DNA of 64,000 nucleotides, taken from the NCBI RefSeq assembly GCF_040954645.1, contig NC_092803.1, positions 83,624,417-83,688,416 on the forward strand. The letters are read 5' to 3'. A model generated the notes under the pieces. It made no database searches. It saw nothing but the letters and a program-made list of their open reading frames with translations, and was not told where the DNA came from. This document shows positions 1-14,880 of this stretch, piece by piece. A program made the position numbers and the translations under genes. Numbering within the stretch: the first letter of the stretch is position 1; each line of letters opens with the position of its first letter. The stretch is from Diabrotica undecimpunctata. Lineage: Eukaryota > Arthropoda > Insecta > Coleoptera > Chrysomelidae.

Positions 1-57
1 TATACGTACGTCACCACGAATTTACGATATATTTTATACATTTATCGAAATATATAG

Positions 58-60
<3 letters not shown>

Positions 61-109
<49 letters not shown>
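61..109. repeat. (TA)n microsatellite
   Basis: About 25 uninterrupted TA dinucleotides. The tract sits just upstream of a 5'-truncated LINE, the same arrangement seen near 12.8 kb and in the SINE at 34.8 kb. Reading frames through it (Tyr/Ile alternation) are artefacts. Confidence 0.97.
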
Positions 110-112
<3 letters not shown>

Positions 113-118
113 TATTGG

Positions 119-763
119 CCAATACGGCCACTTGTTATAGAAAATGACGTCATCGAAGCAGTTAACGAATTTGTATACCTGGGAACGCTCGTCAATACTG
201 AAAATGACACTACCGCAGAGATAAACCGCAGAATTTGCACGGCTAATAGATGCTATTTTGGGCTTAATCTCCTTTTTAAATCTAAAGTTATATCAAGAAA
301 TACAAAAGTAAAACTCTACAAAACAATAATACGCCCAGTCCTAACATATGGTTCAGAAACCTGGACTTTAACAAAAAGCAATGAAAACATGTTAGGATGT
401 TTCGAAAGAAAAATACTAAGGCGCATCTATGGAGCGGTAAATGAAAATGGTGTCTGGAGAAGACAATACAACTTCGAACTCTATAGGATATACCAGGAAC
501 CAGATATCGTAAAACACATAAAGATAGGACGTCTGAGATGGGTAGGCCATGTAATGCGGATGGAGCAAACCGACCCAGCTAGAAAAACGCTCCTTGATAG
601 ACCTATTGGTCAAAGAAGAAGAGGAGGACCCAGAACAAGATTCCTAGATAACATAGACCAAGATATGAGAAATATGGAAATACGTGCTTGGCGGAGGAAG
701 GCAATGGATAGGGACGACTGGAGAAAAATTCTTGGGGAGGCTAGAACCCACACAGGGTTGTAA
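119..763 (+). pseudogene. RTE-type LINE, C-terminal end of the reverse transcriptase polyprotein (5'-truncated)
   Basis: Open in one frame from about 119 to the TAA at 761-763, although the first in-frame ATG is only at 389. Family hallmarks appear in order: FVYLGTLV, then RPVLTYGSETW, then LRRIYG, then RLRWVGHVMRM, then a basic RRRGGPRTR stretch and a tail with DRDDWRKIL. This is the post-catalytic thumb and C-terminal region of an endonuclease/reverse transcriptase LINE of the RTE type. The catalytic domain is absent, so this is a normal 5'-truncated insertion whose upstream edge falls at the (TA)n tract. The frame has no internal stop, which makes it one of the younger fragments here. The exact clade is inferred from motif style only. 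Confidence 0.85.
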
Positions 764-2672
<1,909 letters not shown>

Positions 2673-3180
2673 GTGGTTATTCCAATAACCAAAGTACAAG
2701 AAATGGTAGCGAAAGCAGCTCGAATCAGTATCGGGACGATTAAAATGTGGTTAAGCAAAGCAAAAGCATCAAATTACATCAGTCTTCGTGGTTTCATAAC
2801 AAAAAAAATTAAAAGATGTCCAAGAACCAACATAAATAATTTCTACCTAAGACTAGGTCAATGATTAATAATTGGAAGAAAAAGTTATGTTAACACATAG
2901 GAGCCTCCATAAAAAGCTGCAAGAGGAATTTGACTACTCGGGTGAAAGAGAAAGTCTGCGTTAAATAATACACCAATTGGGATTCAGGTGGCGCAAAACC
3001 AAAACGTGAGCAAACGTGAGAATCTCTCTCATGAGAAAAATTGTATGGTGAATTCTTTGATTCGTTTTCGGCAGCAAAATTGGAGTCTCGTTGATAACAT
3101 GCCATGCCATGAAAATTGAAAAAGATTTATGGCCCAAGAATTCAATATTGATCAGGTAGATCAATCAAAATTGTTATAAA
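2673..3180 (+). pseudogene. IS630/Tc1-mariner-like transposase, N-terminal relic
   Basis: The first part (2673-2861) is open and carries a helix-turn-helix-like segment, VAKAARISIGTIKMW. After a stop, other frames give LHKKLQEEFDY and then a GERESLR..IIHQLGFRWRKTK block near 2905-3005. The latter is the DNA-binding/linker signature of an insect IS630-like transposase family, the same type as the better preserved copy at 60.4-61.6 kb. Several stops and frameshifts separate the pieces and no catalytic DDE region is recognisable downstream. It is a dead 5' half of an element. Family placement rests on the GERESLR..GFRWRK block. Confidence 0.6.
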
Positions 3181-3399
3181 TCTATGAGGTGATGATTCAG
3201 AGATTCTAATGACATGTTTTCTTTCGCATCGGATAGCGATTCGGATTGTGACGCATGCAATAGAGGGACATTTACTTTTACTTATGTGAAAATTTTATAT
3301 TTGTTTTACTGTGCCAGAGCAAACATAAAATATGTTTAATAACGGTTTTATCCATATTTAATCAATAAAGCTCACACTAAGGGAAAAATTCACTCATTC

Positions 3400-4920
3400 T
3401 AAATACCTATGGTATCAAAAGGATTGAGCTCTGATCGAACTCTTTCTGTGTTATTGAGTCCAAGGTAACATAGTAGAACGGAGTATCTCCCAATGCTGAG
3501 ATGCTGAAAGCATTATCGCTTTCTGCATAGTCTTATAGAGATGTTCACTAAGGCCCAGCTGGTTTATGTTCTTTAGGAGTTTCTATGGAATGACTAGTAG
3601 TAGAGAAAATAATAGGTATTATCTGAGTACTTCTCATTCTTCATTGTTTCCTTATTTGTTTTTCCAGATCTCTGTACTTGGCGATATTTTCGTTGTATTT
3701 AACACGTAGATTGGTATGATTACGTATCGCCAGATATATTATTGTTGTTTGCCTAAAAGTGTATTAACCAGTATGATATCCGATGTATTATGTGCCACTG
3801 GTTAGTCTGTGAGCATAGTGCGGTTCGAGTATAGCTTGTAGTTGTCGTTTCCGAGCATTATATCAGGGAAGTATTGATAATAAGGGAGATGGTCGGTTTG
3901 AAGAAGTCCCAGTTAATTAGCTATTTCTTGGTTATCTTTCCTATATTATCTTTCCTACTGAGTCAGGGCGTTCTTTATGTTAAGATGTAAGATAGCGCGG
4001 TAACGTTGTTCTCTTTACTTTCCGCTAAAGACTTTCTATATCTGTTTTTGATTAATTTATAATAGAAATTGAGTAGCTAAGCGCAGAACAGGCGTACGTA
4101 TTTAATGCCTTAAACAAATTTTTACTATTAAGATATGACCGATAAAGTTAGTTCGATATTCATTTGTTTATGGTCAATTTTTTGCGTTTTTATATTTAGA
4201 ACACTGCACTTATCTAGTCCAAAGTGCATACTCATACCATTTGAGAAAGTTTACACAGTTCTTAATTATTTCTTCAATCTGATCTAGGTGGTTTTAAGTG
4301 GAACTCATTAAGTTCAAATCATTCATATACAACAGATGATTAAGCTTCGCCACAACAGTATTGGTATTTTTAATGCTAAACCTGAGTCAGCGGAGTTCAG
4401 TGGCTGAGATAGTGGGTTCATCACTACTCAGAATCAAAGTGGACTTAACAAGGCCCTTTGGAAAAGACTCCGGTTAATTGGGATGCCTTCAGTTTTGATA
4501 TTGTTTCACCAGGTATTTGAGGTGAATTATAGTCTTCCGGTCCGTCATGCTTTTAAAAGGTCACCGGTGAGGTCAGGTATTATCACCGACTTTATATATT
4601 TTTAAAATACTTATAAACCATTCACGTGGCACTGAATCAAAGGCGTTGTAGTCAATGAAGGTAATAAAAAGGTTTCTTTTTTTTGTATATGCCTGATTAG
4701 AAATGCCTCGGAGTCAATTATAAGTTGTTCCTTGCAACACACGAAGCCCTTAGCGCATCCTGTATGTTGAGGCTCTATGATATTGTTCATAGCACAAAAT
4801 TGGTACCGCCAGGTTACATAGGATGTGGCCAATTTTTACAAAGTTGGAAGACAAATAATTGGGCGGTACTTGGCTGGATTTTAGGTGTTATTTTGATCCT
4901 TCTGTATTAGATAAGTGGTT
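3400..4920 (-). pseudogene. Non-LTR retrotransposon reverse transcriptase, heavily decayed
   Basis: Read on the minus strand the pieces are collinear. Near 4.75-4.85 kb is an ILCYEQYHRA segment; near 4.65 kb is FITFIDYNAFDS, the RT box that precedes the catalytic motif. Near 4.33 kb is HLLYMNDLNL, in which the usual YxDD is mutated to YMND. A C-terminal tail follows at 3.4-3.75 kb. Many stops interrupt it, so no frame exceeds a few dozen codons. The tail (3411-3750) is homologous at DNA level to the plus-strand fragment at 9480-9840, which proves both are copies of one repeat family. Clade is not assigned. Confidence 0.65.
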
Positions 4921-5732
4921 CCCTGTATAAGAAATTACGATATTTCCTACGGATTAGAGATAACATGATTAATCAACATTGACAAACACTCATGAACACT
5001 TTAAAACTGCTTTAGCCAGAAGTTTTGAAGCTTGAAGTAATCGAAAACCATAAATTTAAATCAAAAAACAAATTTTAACATAAAAAATGCAAAAGGGATA
5101 AATGAAAAAGTCCTTTAATTAAGTAATAAACAGTTATAAGTTAACAAAAACAGTTTTTTTAATTCTAATTGTAACAAAAGTATCACACTTACACTCTGAC
5201 TTTCGCTTCTTTTAAATTTAGATCCGTGCATTTAGAATGAGTCCATTGAAAGCACCAGTCACGTCAAAACCGTAACTCGTTGTTTTTGTAATTCTTCATT
5301 GCAAATCAAACACACTTTTTCGTCTTCTTCATTCTTATGACGATTTGCATCGCCTCGATTCCCTACCAGAGTTCCTCCTCCATCGATGTGTGCTAGAGGA
5401 GATGGAAGGCTAGAAACCGTATAAAAGAGCAGCCGTCGCAAAAGAAATCGTCGGAGTATTGATCTGACAACAACTCCACTGGCCGAAGGATATTGACTGA
5501 AGGCCAACCGCTTCTGCTAGGCTAGAGTATTTATTTGCGGCAGTTTCGTACTCGGTCTTGTAGTATTGATCTGAGACATAAATATTCTCTCCTGTGTCCA
5601 AGTACTGATTGGACACCTTCCGTTCCTCGAGCCGAATGTTGATTGGCCCGCTCCACCTCTACTCCTTCGATCTGTTTCCCTACCGTCTGTGTTCTGTGTG
5701 TAAGTGTATTAACACAGCATAACTGCCTTTTA
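4921..5732. other. Non-coding; possible LTR-like promoter remnant
   Basis: A TATA-like tataaaag at about 5421 is followed by a GC-richer stretch and then an A/T-rich run at 5735-5800. A GTGGGTCATACCACCGAAC segment near 5804 could be a primer-binding region. This order would suit an LTR and leader, but I found no second LTR copy, so it stays a suggestion. Minus-strand open frames of 68-82 codons here show no family motif. Confidence 0.2.
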
Positions 5733-5796
5733 GATTTTATATCATTAATTATATTTTATTTTTCGATTTTATATCATTAATTATATTTTATTTTTA
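5733..5796. repeat. 32-bp tandem duplication
   Basis: Two adjacent copies of a 32-bp AT-rich unit (gattttatatcattaattat...), identical except for the final base. This is a recent slippage or duplication event. Confidence 0.9.
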
Positions 5797-5874
5797 TTAA
5801 GCAGTGGGTCATACCACCGAACAACGTCATACCGTCCTGGCCAGAACTGACGATTTAATTTTTATTGTATTATT

Positions 5875-6082
5875 ACCTCAACGATCAGAAAAATTTTCGA
5901 CCGAAGAGGACCAGTGGAAGACCAAAACTTAGGTATCAAGATAACATAGAGGATGATCTAAAATCCATCGGAGTGAAAGCATGGAGAAGAGTTGCCAGAG
6001 ACAGGGGCGAATGGAAGATTGTTCTGAAGAAGGCTTTGGCTCATAACGAGCTGTAATGCCAGTGATGATGATGATGATGATG
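5875..6082 (+). pseudogene. RTE-type LINE 3' tail ending in (GAT)n
   Basis: A short open frame to the TAA at 6054-6056 carries the basic RTSGRPKLRYQDNIEDDL stretch and the terminal VKAWRRVARDRGEWK motif, the last 50 residues of an RTE-type polyprotein. It is followed within 10 bases by a GAT microsatellite (about 6064-6082), the usual 3' terminus of these elements. Everything upstream is missing. It belongs to a different subfamily from the 119-763 copy, judging by the tail sequence. Confidence 0.8.
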
Positions 6083-6239
6083 TATTATTACCTAGAATCT
6101 AATTTTATTTTATTTATTTATTACGAATATATTTTTACTTAATCTAAACCTGAGTTTTACCGAGTTTGCTGTCTAAAAGAGCTACCCGTCACATTCTCTG
6201 GAACTATATCGTTATCACTGACAAGATAAGGTATTTCTA

Positions 6240-7425
6240 TTAAACTCTCTGAAGAAGAAGAATCGAATAACTGTCATTTTGTGTTTTCTTTTGTTTTATT
6301 TTTTCTTATATTTTTTTTTAACTTGTATTTTTTGATGCTTTTTAGTTTCTGTAGTTGAAGGCATGGAATGACTGTCTACTAAAGGTGACGGCTTAGCGAT
6401 TTTTTCTCCAGAAGTTGAAGGCATTGGCTCTGCCAAGATATTAGCTTCCACAATGTCATGTAAGTTGAGTTCTGGCTGGCGAGATTCTCCTATTGGCGTT
6501 GGAGTTAATTCTCTTTCTGAAGTTTTTGATGCGGCAAAATCCGTGAATATTTTAAGTCAAATGGTTCTATACCAGTGGCTCTAAAGTCACTTATGGCATT
6601 CGCAAGTGTTGCTTTACTAAAAATGGAAGCTATATCATGTAGAGTTATAGCTTTGGCGGGAGTATTTATTAAAATTTTTCCGGTACAAGCTAATAGCTTC
6701 TAGAGTGACAGCGTGGTTGCCCATTAAAAATAGTATTCTTTTGTTCTCACTGGGTCTAGCATGCAGGATAAAGTGGTGTAGGTATTTAATGCAATTTTCT
6801 GAATTCATCCAACCTGTTTCATGTGCAACTCCAACGCATCCAGGTGGCGTGTTCTCCATATATGCTGGTTGCATTCTCACTCTTGGAAAAATTAAAAATG
6901 GTGGTATAAAATTCCCACTGGCATTTCTGCAACAGACGGCTGTTACAGTTGTACCTCTTTCTGCCGATGGCACTTTTACAATTCAACGTTTTCCCCTTGG
7001 TGTTATCACTTTAGTGTGTTTAGTAGCAACAGTAGAAATACCGGTTTCATCGAGGTAATAAATTTGGTTTGATGTAAAATTGTATTTTTTTCTAATGTCT
7101 TTTAACACATTAAAGAACTAAGAAACATTTTGCCGATTGAAGACCACAAGCCTTGCAATGAAAAATGACTCAGCAGTTCTTAGTGATAATTTTTATTTTT
7201 TTAGAAACCGCTCAACAAAATAATGACCTGCATTATTTTTGGCTTTGTTGAATCTATTAGGGATTTCACGTGTCTCTGCGTAGTTAAGAATTATTCTACC
7301 AAACTGTTCTTTGGTAAGATCAAATGCACGGTTATAAACATGAATAATATATTGTCGCATTTCTTCTAGCTGTTCATCAGACAACGTATCTTTGAAACGA
7401 CCTGCGTTGAACGGAAAACCTGAAA
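6240..7425 (-). pseudogene. pogo/Tigger-type DDE transposase relic
   Basis: Minus-strand pieces in transposase order. First is DEQLEEMRQYI...FDLTKEQFGRIILNYAE (7384-7193), the linker after the DNA-binding domain. Next is YYLDETGIS near 7.05 kb, holding the first catalytic Asp. Then comes a 112-codon block (6973-6635) with RGTTVTAVCCRNASGNFIPP and HETGWMNSENCIKYLHHF. Last is a C-terminal tail with DFRATGIEPFD near 6.55 kb. The second catalytic Asp, normally in an MDNH box, reads MGNH at about 6.72 kb, so the active site is broken. The segment after it is deleted, and frameshifts separate the blocks. A TTTTCAG near 7.42 kb could be the start of an old exon. Confidence 0.8.
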
Positions 7426-9479
<2,054 letters not shown>

Positions 9480-9840
9480 TTGTGGCGTATCTAACACCAA
9501 TAATTTGCGTGTTAAATACAACGAAAAAAGATCGACAAGTACAGCGATCAAGAACTACAAATCAGAAGACATTGGAGAATGGAAAGTACTCAGACGATAC
9601 CTATTATTTTTTCTACTACTGGAGTCATTCCGAAGAACCTCCTAAAAATCATAAAAAAGCTGGTTCTGAATGAACATCTTTATAGGACCATGCAGAAAGC
9701 TGTACTACTCTCGATGTCTAGATATAAACGAAAATTTTTGGGAGATACTCCAGCATACCAAGTCACCTAGGACTCGATAACACGGAAAGAGCCCCATCAG
9801 AGCTCAATCCTTTTGATACCATGATAGGGAGTGGGAACCG
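9480..9840 (+). pseudogene. LINE 3' tail, same family as the 3.4-4.9 kb copy
   Basis: Overlapping short frames encode the end of a reverse transcriptase polyprotein: TIPIIFSTTGVIPKNLL followed by NEHLYRTMQKAVLLS and a KFLGDTPAYQ end. The DNA aligns along its length with the reverse complement of 3411-3750, including the distal gagctcaatccttttgatac block (about 9800). Frame changes near 9580 break the reading. Only the last 80-100 codons and 3' UTR remain. Confidence 0.6.
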
Positions 9841-10157
9841 TATGGCTAAATCTGAACATTTATTCATCCTTTGAGACATATACATTGTATAGGACAAGTC
9901 ATTATATGACAAGCTAGCAATAAGCTTTCAATAGATTTCTTGAAGGAATATTTTTTCATTATTCTGTATTTTTTTTCTTAAAACGTTAAAAAACCCGATG
10001 CTTATAAACTTTACTGACAATTCAAATTTGCTCTATTTATCTCCATGTACACTCAACGAGTCGCCACCTCGCATCGAATAACTGTAAAAACTGGAATTTC
10101 TGTCGTGTAGCATGAATTTTTTCCTTTAAATTTCAAATATATAAAATTTATTTGATA

Positions 10158-10249
10158 CGCCCCTGGCTGGTACGTAACAGTGATCTGAAGTTGTTTACCT
10201 AAACGCCCCTGGCTAATACGTCACAGAGACCTGAAGTTTGTTTGCCCAA
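10158..10249. repeat. 46-bp tandem duplication
   Basis: Two copies beginning cgcccctggct at 10,158 and 10,204, sharing the order cgcccctggct / tacgt / ctgaagttgtttgcc with about 15% differences. GC content is higher than the surroundings. Confidence 0.85.
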
Positions 10250-11778
10250 GTATATTTGAGGAGTCATCTGGGGATAATACTGGCAGCGTAATTGTCGCGT
10301 TCGACTTCGCCTTAATTCCGTTATAATTTAAATAAGTTCCCACAAAAATTTAAAGGCCCGGTGCTTTAAGGCCCATTATTAAAACCAAAGCGTAGTTAGG
10401 GAGAGATCGGATTGGCTCCGAGTAAGAAACTGGTACGATGAAATACGAGTTTGACGCGGTGTGAGGCAGTAGAGGGCGAGAGTGAGAGGAGAACAAAGCA
10501 AGGTCTGAATGGTGAAATATCGTTCTCGCAAGGAGTTTTAAAAAACTGGCAAATTTTCGCTTAATTTCATGAGTTTTGGTGAAAAGAAGGTTATTTAAGC
10601 TCGAAATGCTATGTGGCAATCTTTGTATAGTGAGTGAGTTAATGACCGTTTTGTTGTAAGCTGTGTTCCGTGACAAGGGATTTAATAACAGCCTCCATTC
10701 GGGCTAAGTGAGCCGACATGGTGTTAAGGAAAATAGGCAGCCGAGTTTTAAAGAATACATATTTTTTTATCATACAGGATAACCTGAAGCTCAGTTTTGG
10801 TGTTTGATTTCTCCTAGGATTTGCACAGCTTCCATTTTAAGTCTCCCATGGGTCGGATCTAGATCGTTTGAAGTTTGTGGAACAGTGTTTTGTATTTAAA
10901 TCTAAGGCAACAAACTTTTTTAATGATTTAAAAAAAATAATCTGCCGGCGAAGCTAGTAGTTTTGTTAAATTTTTCTAAATAAACATTCATCGTTAATAC
11001 AATAAGATTTGCTCTCATGTTAATTTAAAAAGTTTATAATAAATATAAGTTTTATGTAAGGGCTAATTGTCATATTTACGTTTCTTTTAAATAAAATTAA
11101 CTTTTGATAATTAATTATTAATTCAGAAAAGTTAAGTAGTTTTATTTCGACATATGACAGTTAGTACATCTTTTCTGTCATTTGGTACATAACCATAGTT
11201 TTAAAGTCTGTTTTGTTAGAATGTTCAATCAAAGAATATAGACGCTTATCGCGTCTATCTTCTTTGGTTCAATGTAACATTTGAGAATTTTAATTCTGTT
11301 TTGTTAGAAGCTCAAATTCAATGTAAGGTTTGTTGATAAATTTAGATATTTTTATTTGTAATAACTGTTTATGTGAAATAAAAAGAAAAAAGCAACGTTT
11401 TTTTTAACTAGGAATTGAAAATTATTTATTTTAAAAAGATATTCACCCTTGAAATTTTTTATGAAAGCAAACCTTTCTTTCCAAGTAGAAAGAGGATTTT
11501 TTTAAACGGCGTCATAATTTTAAATATTTTAGGAATCTTCTTGTGTAGTGTTGCCCAGGACATCTCTGTAAGTATTTTTTGATTTCTTTTTCGTAGTTAG
11601 TCCTCTCAGTCCTCCCAAACAAAGGAATCCTTATCCACGACTTAGCTCTCCAACCAAAACACAAGTAGCCATTCGCAAACTTTTCATTTTTTTTTTTTTG
11701 CTTACCCTATCTCCAAGCCCAGTGGTTTTCCAATCCCCCCTTTTAGCCCCCTATAAGCATATTCTAAATTGTTACGAC

Positions 11779-11917
11779 TGGCGTCCAATGTGGCCAGCCT
11801 GTTTTAATTGTTACATATAATGCCCAACCTGGCTGGCTTGTTTTAAATGTTTGTTGGCACCCTAGGTGTCAACTTTTGTTGTTGTTTTAATTGGTGCCCG
11901 AAGTGGCAACTTTTTTT
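11779..11917. repeat. Array of four ~37-40-bp repeats with hairpin/PBS-like cores
   Basis: Units start at about 11,779, 11,819, 11,855 and 11,892. Each has a near-palindromic core (for example tggcgtccaatgtggcca and ttggcaccctaggtgtcaa) followed by a T-rich spacer (ctgttttaattgtt and variants). The cores share TGGYGYCC..GTGG, which resembles the tRNA-primer-binding region of LTR retroelements. Origin is unknown. Confidence 0.6.
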
Positions 11918-12597
11918 CATTTCTTTTGCCTACAAGTAGTCGTATCAATGTAAGACAGATTCCTTTTCCCTTTTGCCATTTCTTTTTTCAATTTTTCCTA
12001 GTTTTCTTACATTTTTATGAAACCCCCTTCTGATAGTGTCCCGCAATAGAATGATTTTATGTGTACTGTTGTATATTAACATATATATATTTTGAGATTG
12101 AAAATTTACTTATGAATTTGAAGTGTGTAGACAGACAGACAATTTAATAAAGTTTGAGTGTATTTAATATTGAAATTATTTAGAGTTTATAACAGTAATA
12201 TTTAACACCGTTACTTTTTGCATTTATTTTTAATAGATTTGACGGGCGTTTCAGAATAATCGGATTTTGTAAATTTGTTTGTTAGGTCGTTTCGAGTAAA
12301 TGTGTAGTATTTTTCAAGTGATTTTTGTTTGAGCTGAAGAGTGTGTGTTTTGTCCTTCTAAGCCTATCTATGACAGTGTTTAGTACACCACAGGTTAGTT
12401 GGAGATTTTGAAAGAGTAGTAAAGTCAATTGGTGAGTCGGACTAAGTAGGGAAGATCCGACCATTTTTAGTCTCAGTAGCAGAATGTGTTTTGTGTTTCC
12501 TTTCTTGTATATGAATGACCTCAAATGTAATACTTGTGATCAGGAGATGTTGTCTAGTTTTCTAAGTTCACTCTCATTTAGTTGTCAGAACATCTTC

Positions 12598-12812
12598 TCA
12601 TGGCGCCGTCTCCTTTCGAAGGTTGGCGATCCAAATGGCAATTGTAGTTTTGGAAACTGCTGCGCGAAAGATTTCTGCGAATGAGCGGTCGAACCATCTC
12701 CTCAGGTCTTTCAGCCGCGAGTTCTGGCGTCTTCCTACTGATCTTTTGCCCTGTACTTTTCCTTCCAGTATAACTTGAAGTAATTCGTATCTTTCGCCTC
12801 TCAACACATGAC
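12598..12812 (-). pseudogene. RTE-type LINE 3' end fragment
   Basis: The last 70 codons of an RTE-type polyprotein, stop near 12,600: [16 protein letters not shown], then a GKRSVGRRQ basic stretch, then [19 protein letters not shown]. It is cut at its 5' side by the (TA)n tract. It is homologous to the end of the neighbouring copy at 13.0-13.2 kb and to the plus-strand copy at 16.9-17.2 kb, so three members of one family lie within 5 kb. Confidence 0.85.
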
Positions 12813-12814
<2 letters not shown>

Positions 12815-12900
<86 letters not shown>

Positions 12901-12908
12901 ATATATAC

Positions 12909-12980
<72 letters not shown>
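12815..12980. repeat. (TA)n microsatellite between two LINE 3' ends
   Basis: About 166 bp of TA units with tttata and tacata interruptions. It lies exactly between the fragment ending at 12,812 and the 3' terminus of the next LINE, consistent with TA tracts acting as the terminal repeat of these LINEs or as their insertion site. Confidence 0.97.
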
Positions 12981-12984
<4 letters not shown>

Positions 12985-12985
<1 letters not shown>

Positions 12986-14880
12986 GAAGGCTTCTTCTTC
13001 AAGTGCAATCTTCGTTTCGAAGGTTGACGATCATCAGGGCTATACGTATTTTCGAAACTGCTGACCGAAACAATTCGTGGCTGCTACAGCTATACCATTC
13101 CCGTAGATTCTTTAGCCAGGAGTTTCGTCTTCTTCCTATGGACCTTTTTCCTGCTATTTTCCCTTGCATAATTATTCGAAGCAGTTCATATCTTTCGCCT
13201 CTTGTATTGTGTCCCAAGTATTGCAGTTTTCGTTTTTTGATCGTAAATATGACTTCCTTTTCTTTATTCATTCTTCTTAAGACCTCGACATTTGTGCCTC
13301 TCTCGGTCCATGATATTCTTAGGATTCTGCGATACATCCACAGTTTAAATGCCTCTAATTTTTTGGTATCAATCTTTTTCAACGTCCATGACTCCATTCC
13401 GTAGAACAGCACAGAAAGTACGTAACATCTCATCAGGCGAAGTTTCATTTCAAGGATCAAATCTCTTCCGCAGAACACTCTCTTCATTTTAGTGAATATG
13501 GATCTGGATTTTTCTATTCTTATTTTGATTTCTGCTGAGCTATCGTTGTCTTCATTTATAAAACTGCCTAAATATTTGTATTTGCTAACTCGATCGATAA
13601 TTTCATTGTGTAAATATAAATTTGGACATTTTGTGTTGATTTCGATATTACCATAAATTTAGTTTTCTTTATGTTCAAAGATAGTCCATATTCTTCGCTG
13701 CAGTATAAAGTCTTCTCTTTGGTAAGTTGAAGAATGTATTAGATACAATCATGTTATTCTCCTGGCAGAATTGAAGTAGTCTATCATCTCGTTCATTTCT
13801 TTTACCGAGTCCGTATTCTACATGTTTGCCACTTTTTCCTCTACCAATTTTTTAGTTAAAATCACCTAGAATTACGGTGATGTCTCGTGGTTTCGTCGAC
13901 TTTAATACTTGATTGATTTCTTCGTAGAATTGTTCAATTTCGTCCTCGGATTTATCTGCAGTAGGTGCATAGATCTGTATGATATTTAGTTTACTTGTGT
14001 TTGTTTGTAGTTGGAGAAATAAGAGCCGATCTGATACTAGAGTAAAATTAATGACCGGCTGCATCATAGACTTAGATACGAAAACTGCTACGCCGTGTCT
14101 GTGTTGAGTACTACTGTTTCCAGAGTAATATACCATGCCATTTGTTGTGGAAAAACTGACAGAATTTGGCCACCTTGCCTCACTAATGTCTAGAATGTCG
14201 ACATTTAATCTTTGCATTTCTTGTATTATATTGTGCATTTTGCCTGGATTACACATACTCCTAACATTCCATGTACCAATTTTTAATACTCTCTTGGGTG
14301 TTTTTCTATTTTTTTTAGGGGTGGTATTTAGTACTTCACAGGAATTTTGCTGGTTGACGACCCGGGAGGCCCTGTGGTCTTCTTGTGATATACCTCCCAT
14401 GCCGGCTCCTGGTCTCCGATTCCCGTGATCAGTGGTTGACGTGGCTTTTTGTTGTACAGTCATGATGATCGTACTAGAGATATCCAATTGGATCTTTAAT
14501 GCAGTGGTTTCTCCTTGCCTTCTGCATCCTTATGCCGTTGACCATTTACTTGATTCATTCGCCTTTGGTGCCAATTTCTTAGCACCAGGACAAAAGAGTG
14601 CCCTTCCACTTACCAACTCATCCGCCCGAAGCCGTTGGTCAGTAAGTGTGGGATTGCTTATACCGGCAATCACTTGGTGGAATTTTCGCCATATCTGGCT
14701 ACCCTCACTTAGTTTAGCCTGCAGACCAATGCAGTTGCCCGGGGTGTGGCACGTGGAGCCATAAGTGAGAGTTAGCTGCCTTATGAGGACCAGTTATCAA
14801 CAACCATCTCCCGTCTATGACGCTCGATGGGGTCGTTCCGATAAAAGGTGCTACCTCTATAACACAACTCTACACCCCAT
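12985..14880 (-). pseudogene. RTE-type LINE, internal-deletion copy: 5' UTR and endonuclease fused to C-terminus
   Basis: On the minus strand a recognisable 5' leader (about 14,880-14,490) runs into a 211-codon frame (14,487-13,852). That frame carries an apurinic-like endonuclease: KIGTWNVRSM, then ISEARWPN, then IIQIYAPTADKSEDEI, then ILGDFN. After a break it continues with endonuclease residues to about 13.71 kb, then jumps straight to EYGLSLNIKKTKFMVIS, a segment that normally follows the YADD motif. The rest (13,640-12,999) is thumb and C-terminal tail: [35 protein letters not shown]. The reverse transcriptase core between is deleted, so the copy could not act alone. It appears inserted within the minus-strand RT fragment that resumes at 14,881. 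Confidence 0.8.

Larger units (their letters stand above)
9841..12597. other. Non-coding stretch with small repeats
   Basis: No family-supported coding region. It contains the 46-bp duplication (10,158-10,249), the hairpin-repeat array (11,779-11,917) and a gacagacagaca run near 12,130. The composition, with stretches of higher GC and poly-T, suggests old LTR or leader sequence, but I cannot pair LTRs. Confidence 0.45.

Noticed and set aside
10350..10676. 108-codon minus-strand frame
   Set aside because: Composition is that of a reverse-complement chance frame; no motif, and the region is otherwise repeat-like non-coding DNA.
12808..13008. Long Tyr/Ile-alternating reading frames across (TA)n tracts (also at 34-240, 1060-1275 and 35,014-35,223)
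   Set aside because: They are translations of TA microsatellites, fused by chance to LINE or SINE sequence, and have no protein meaning.
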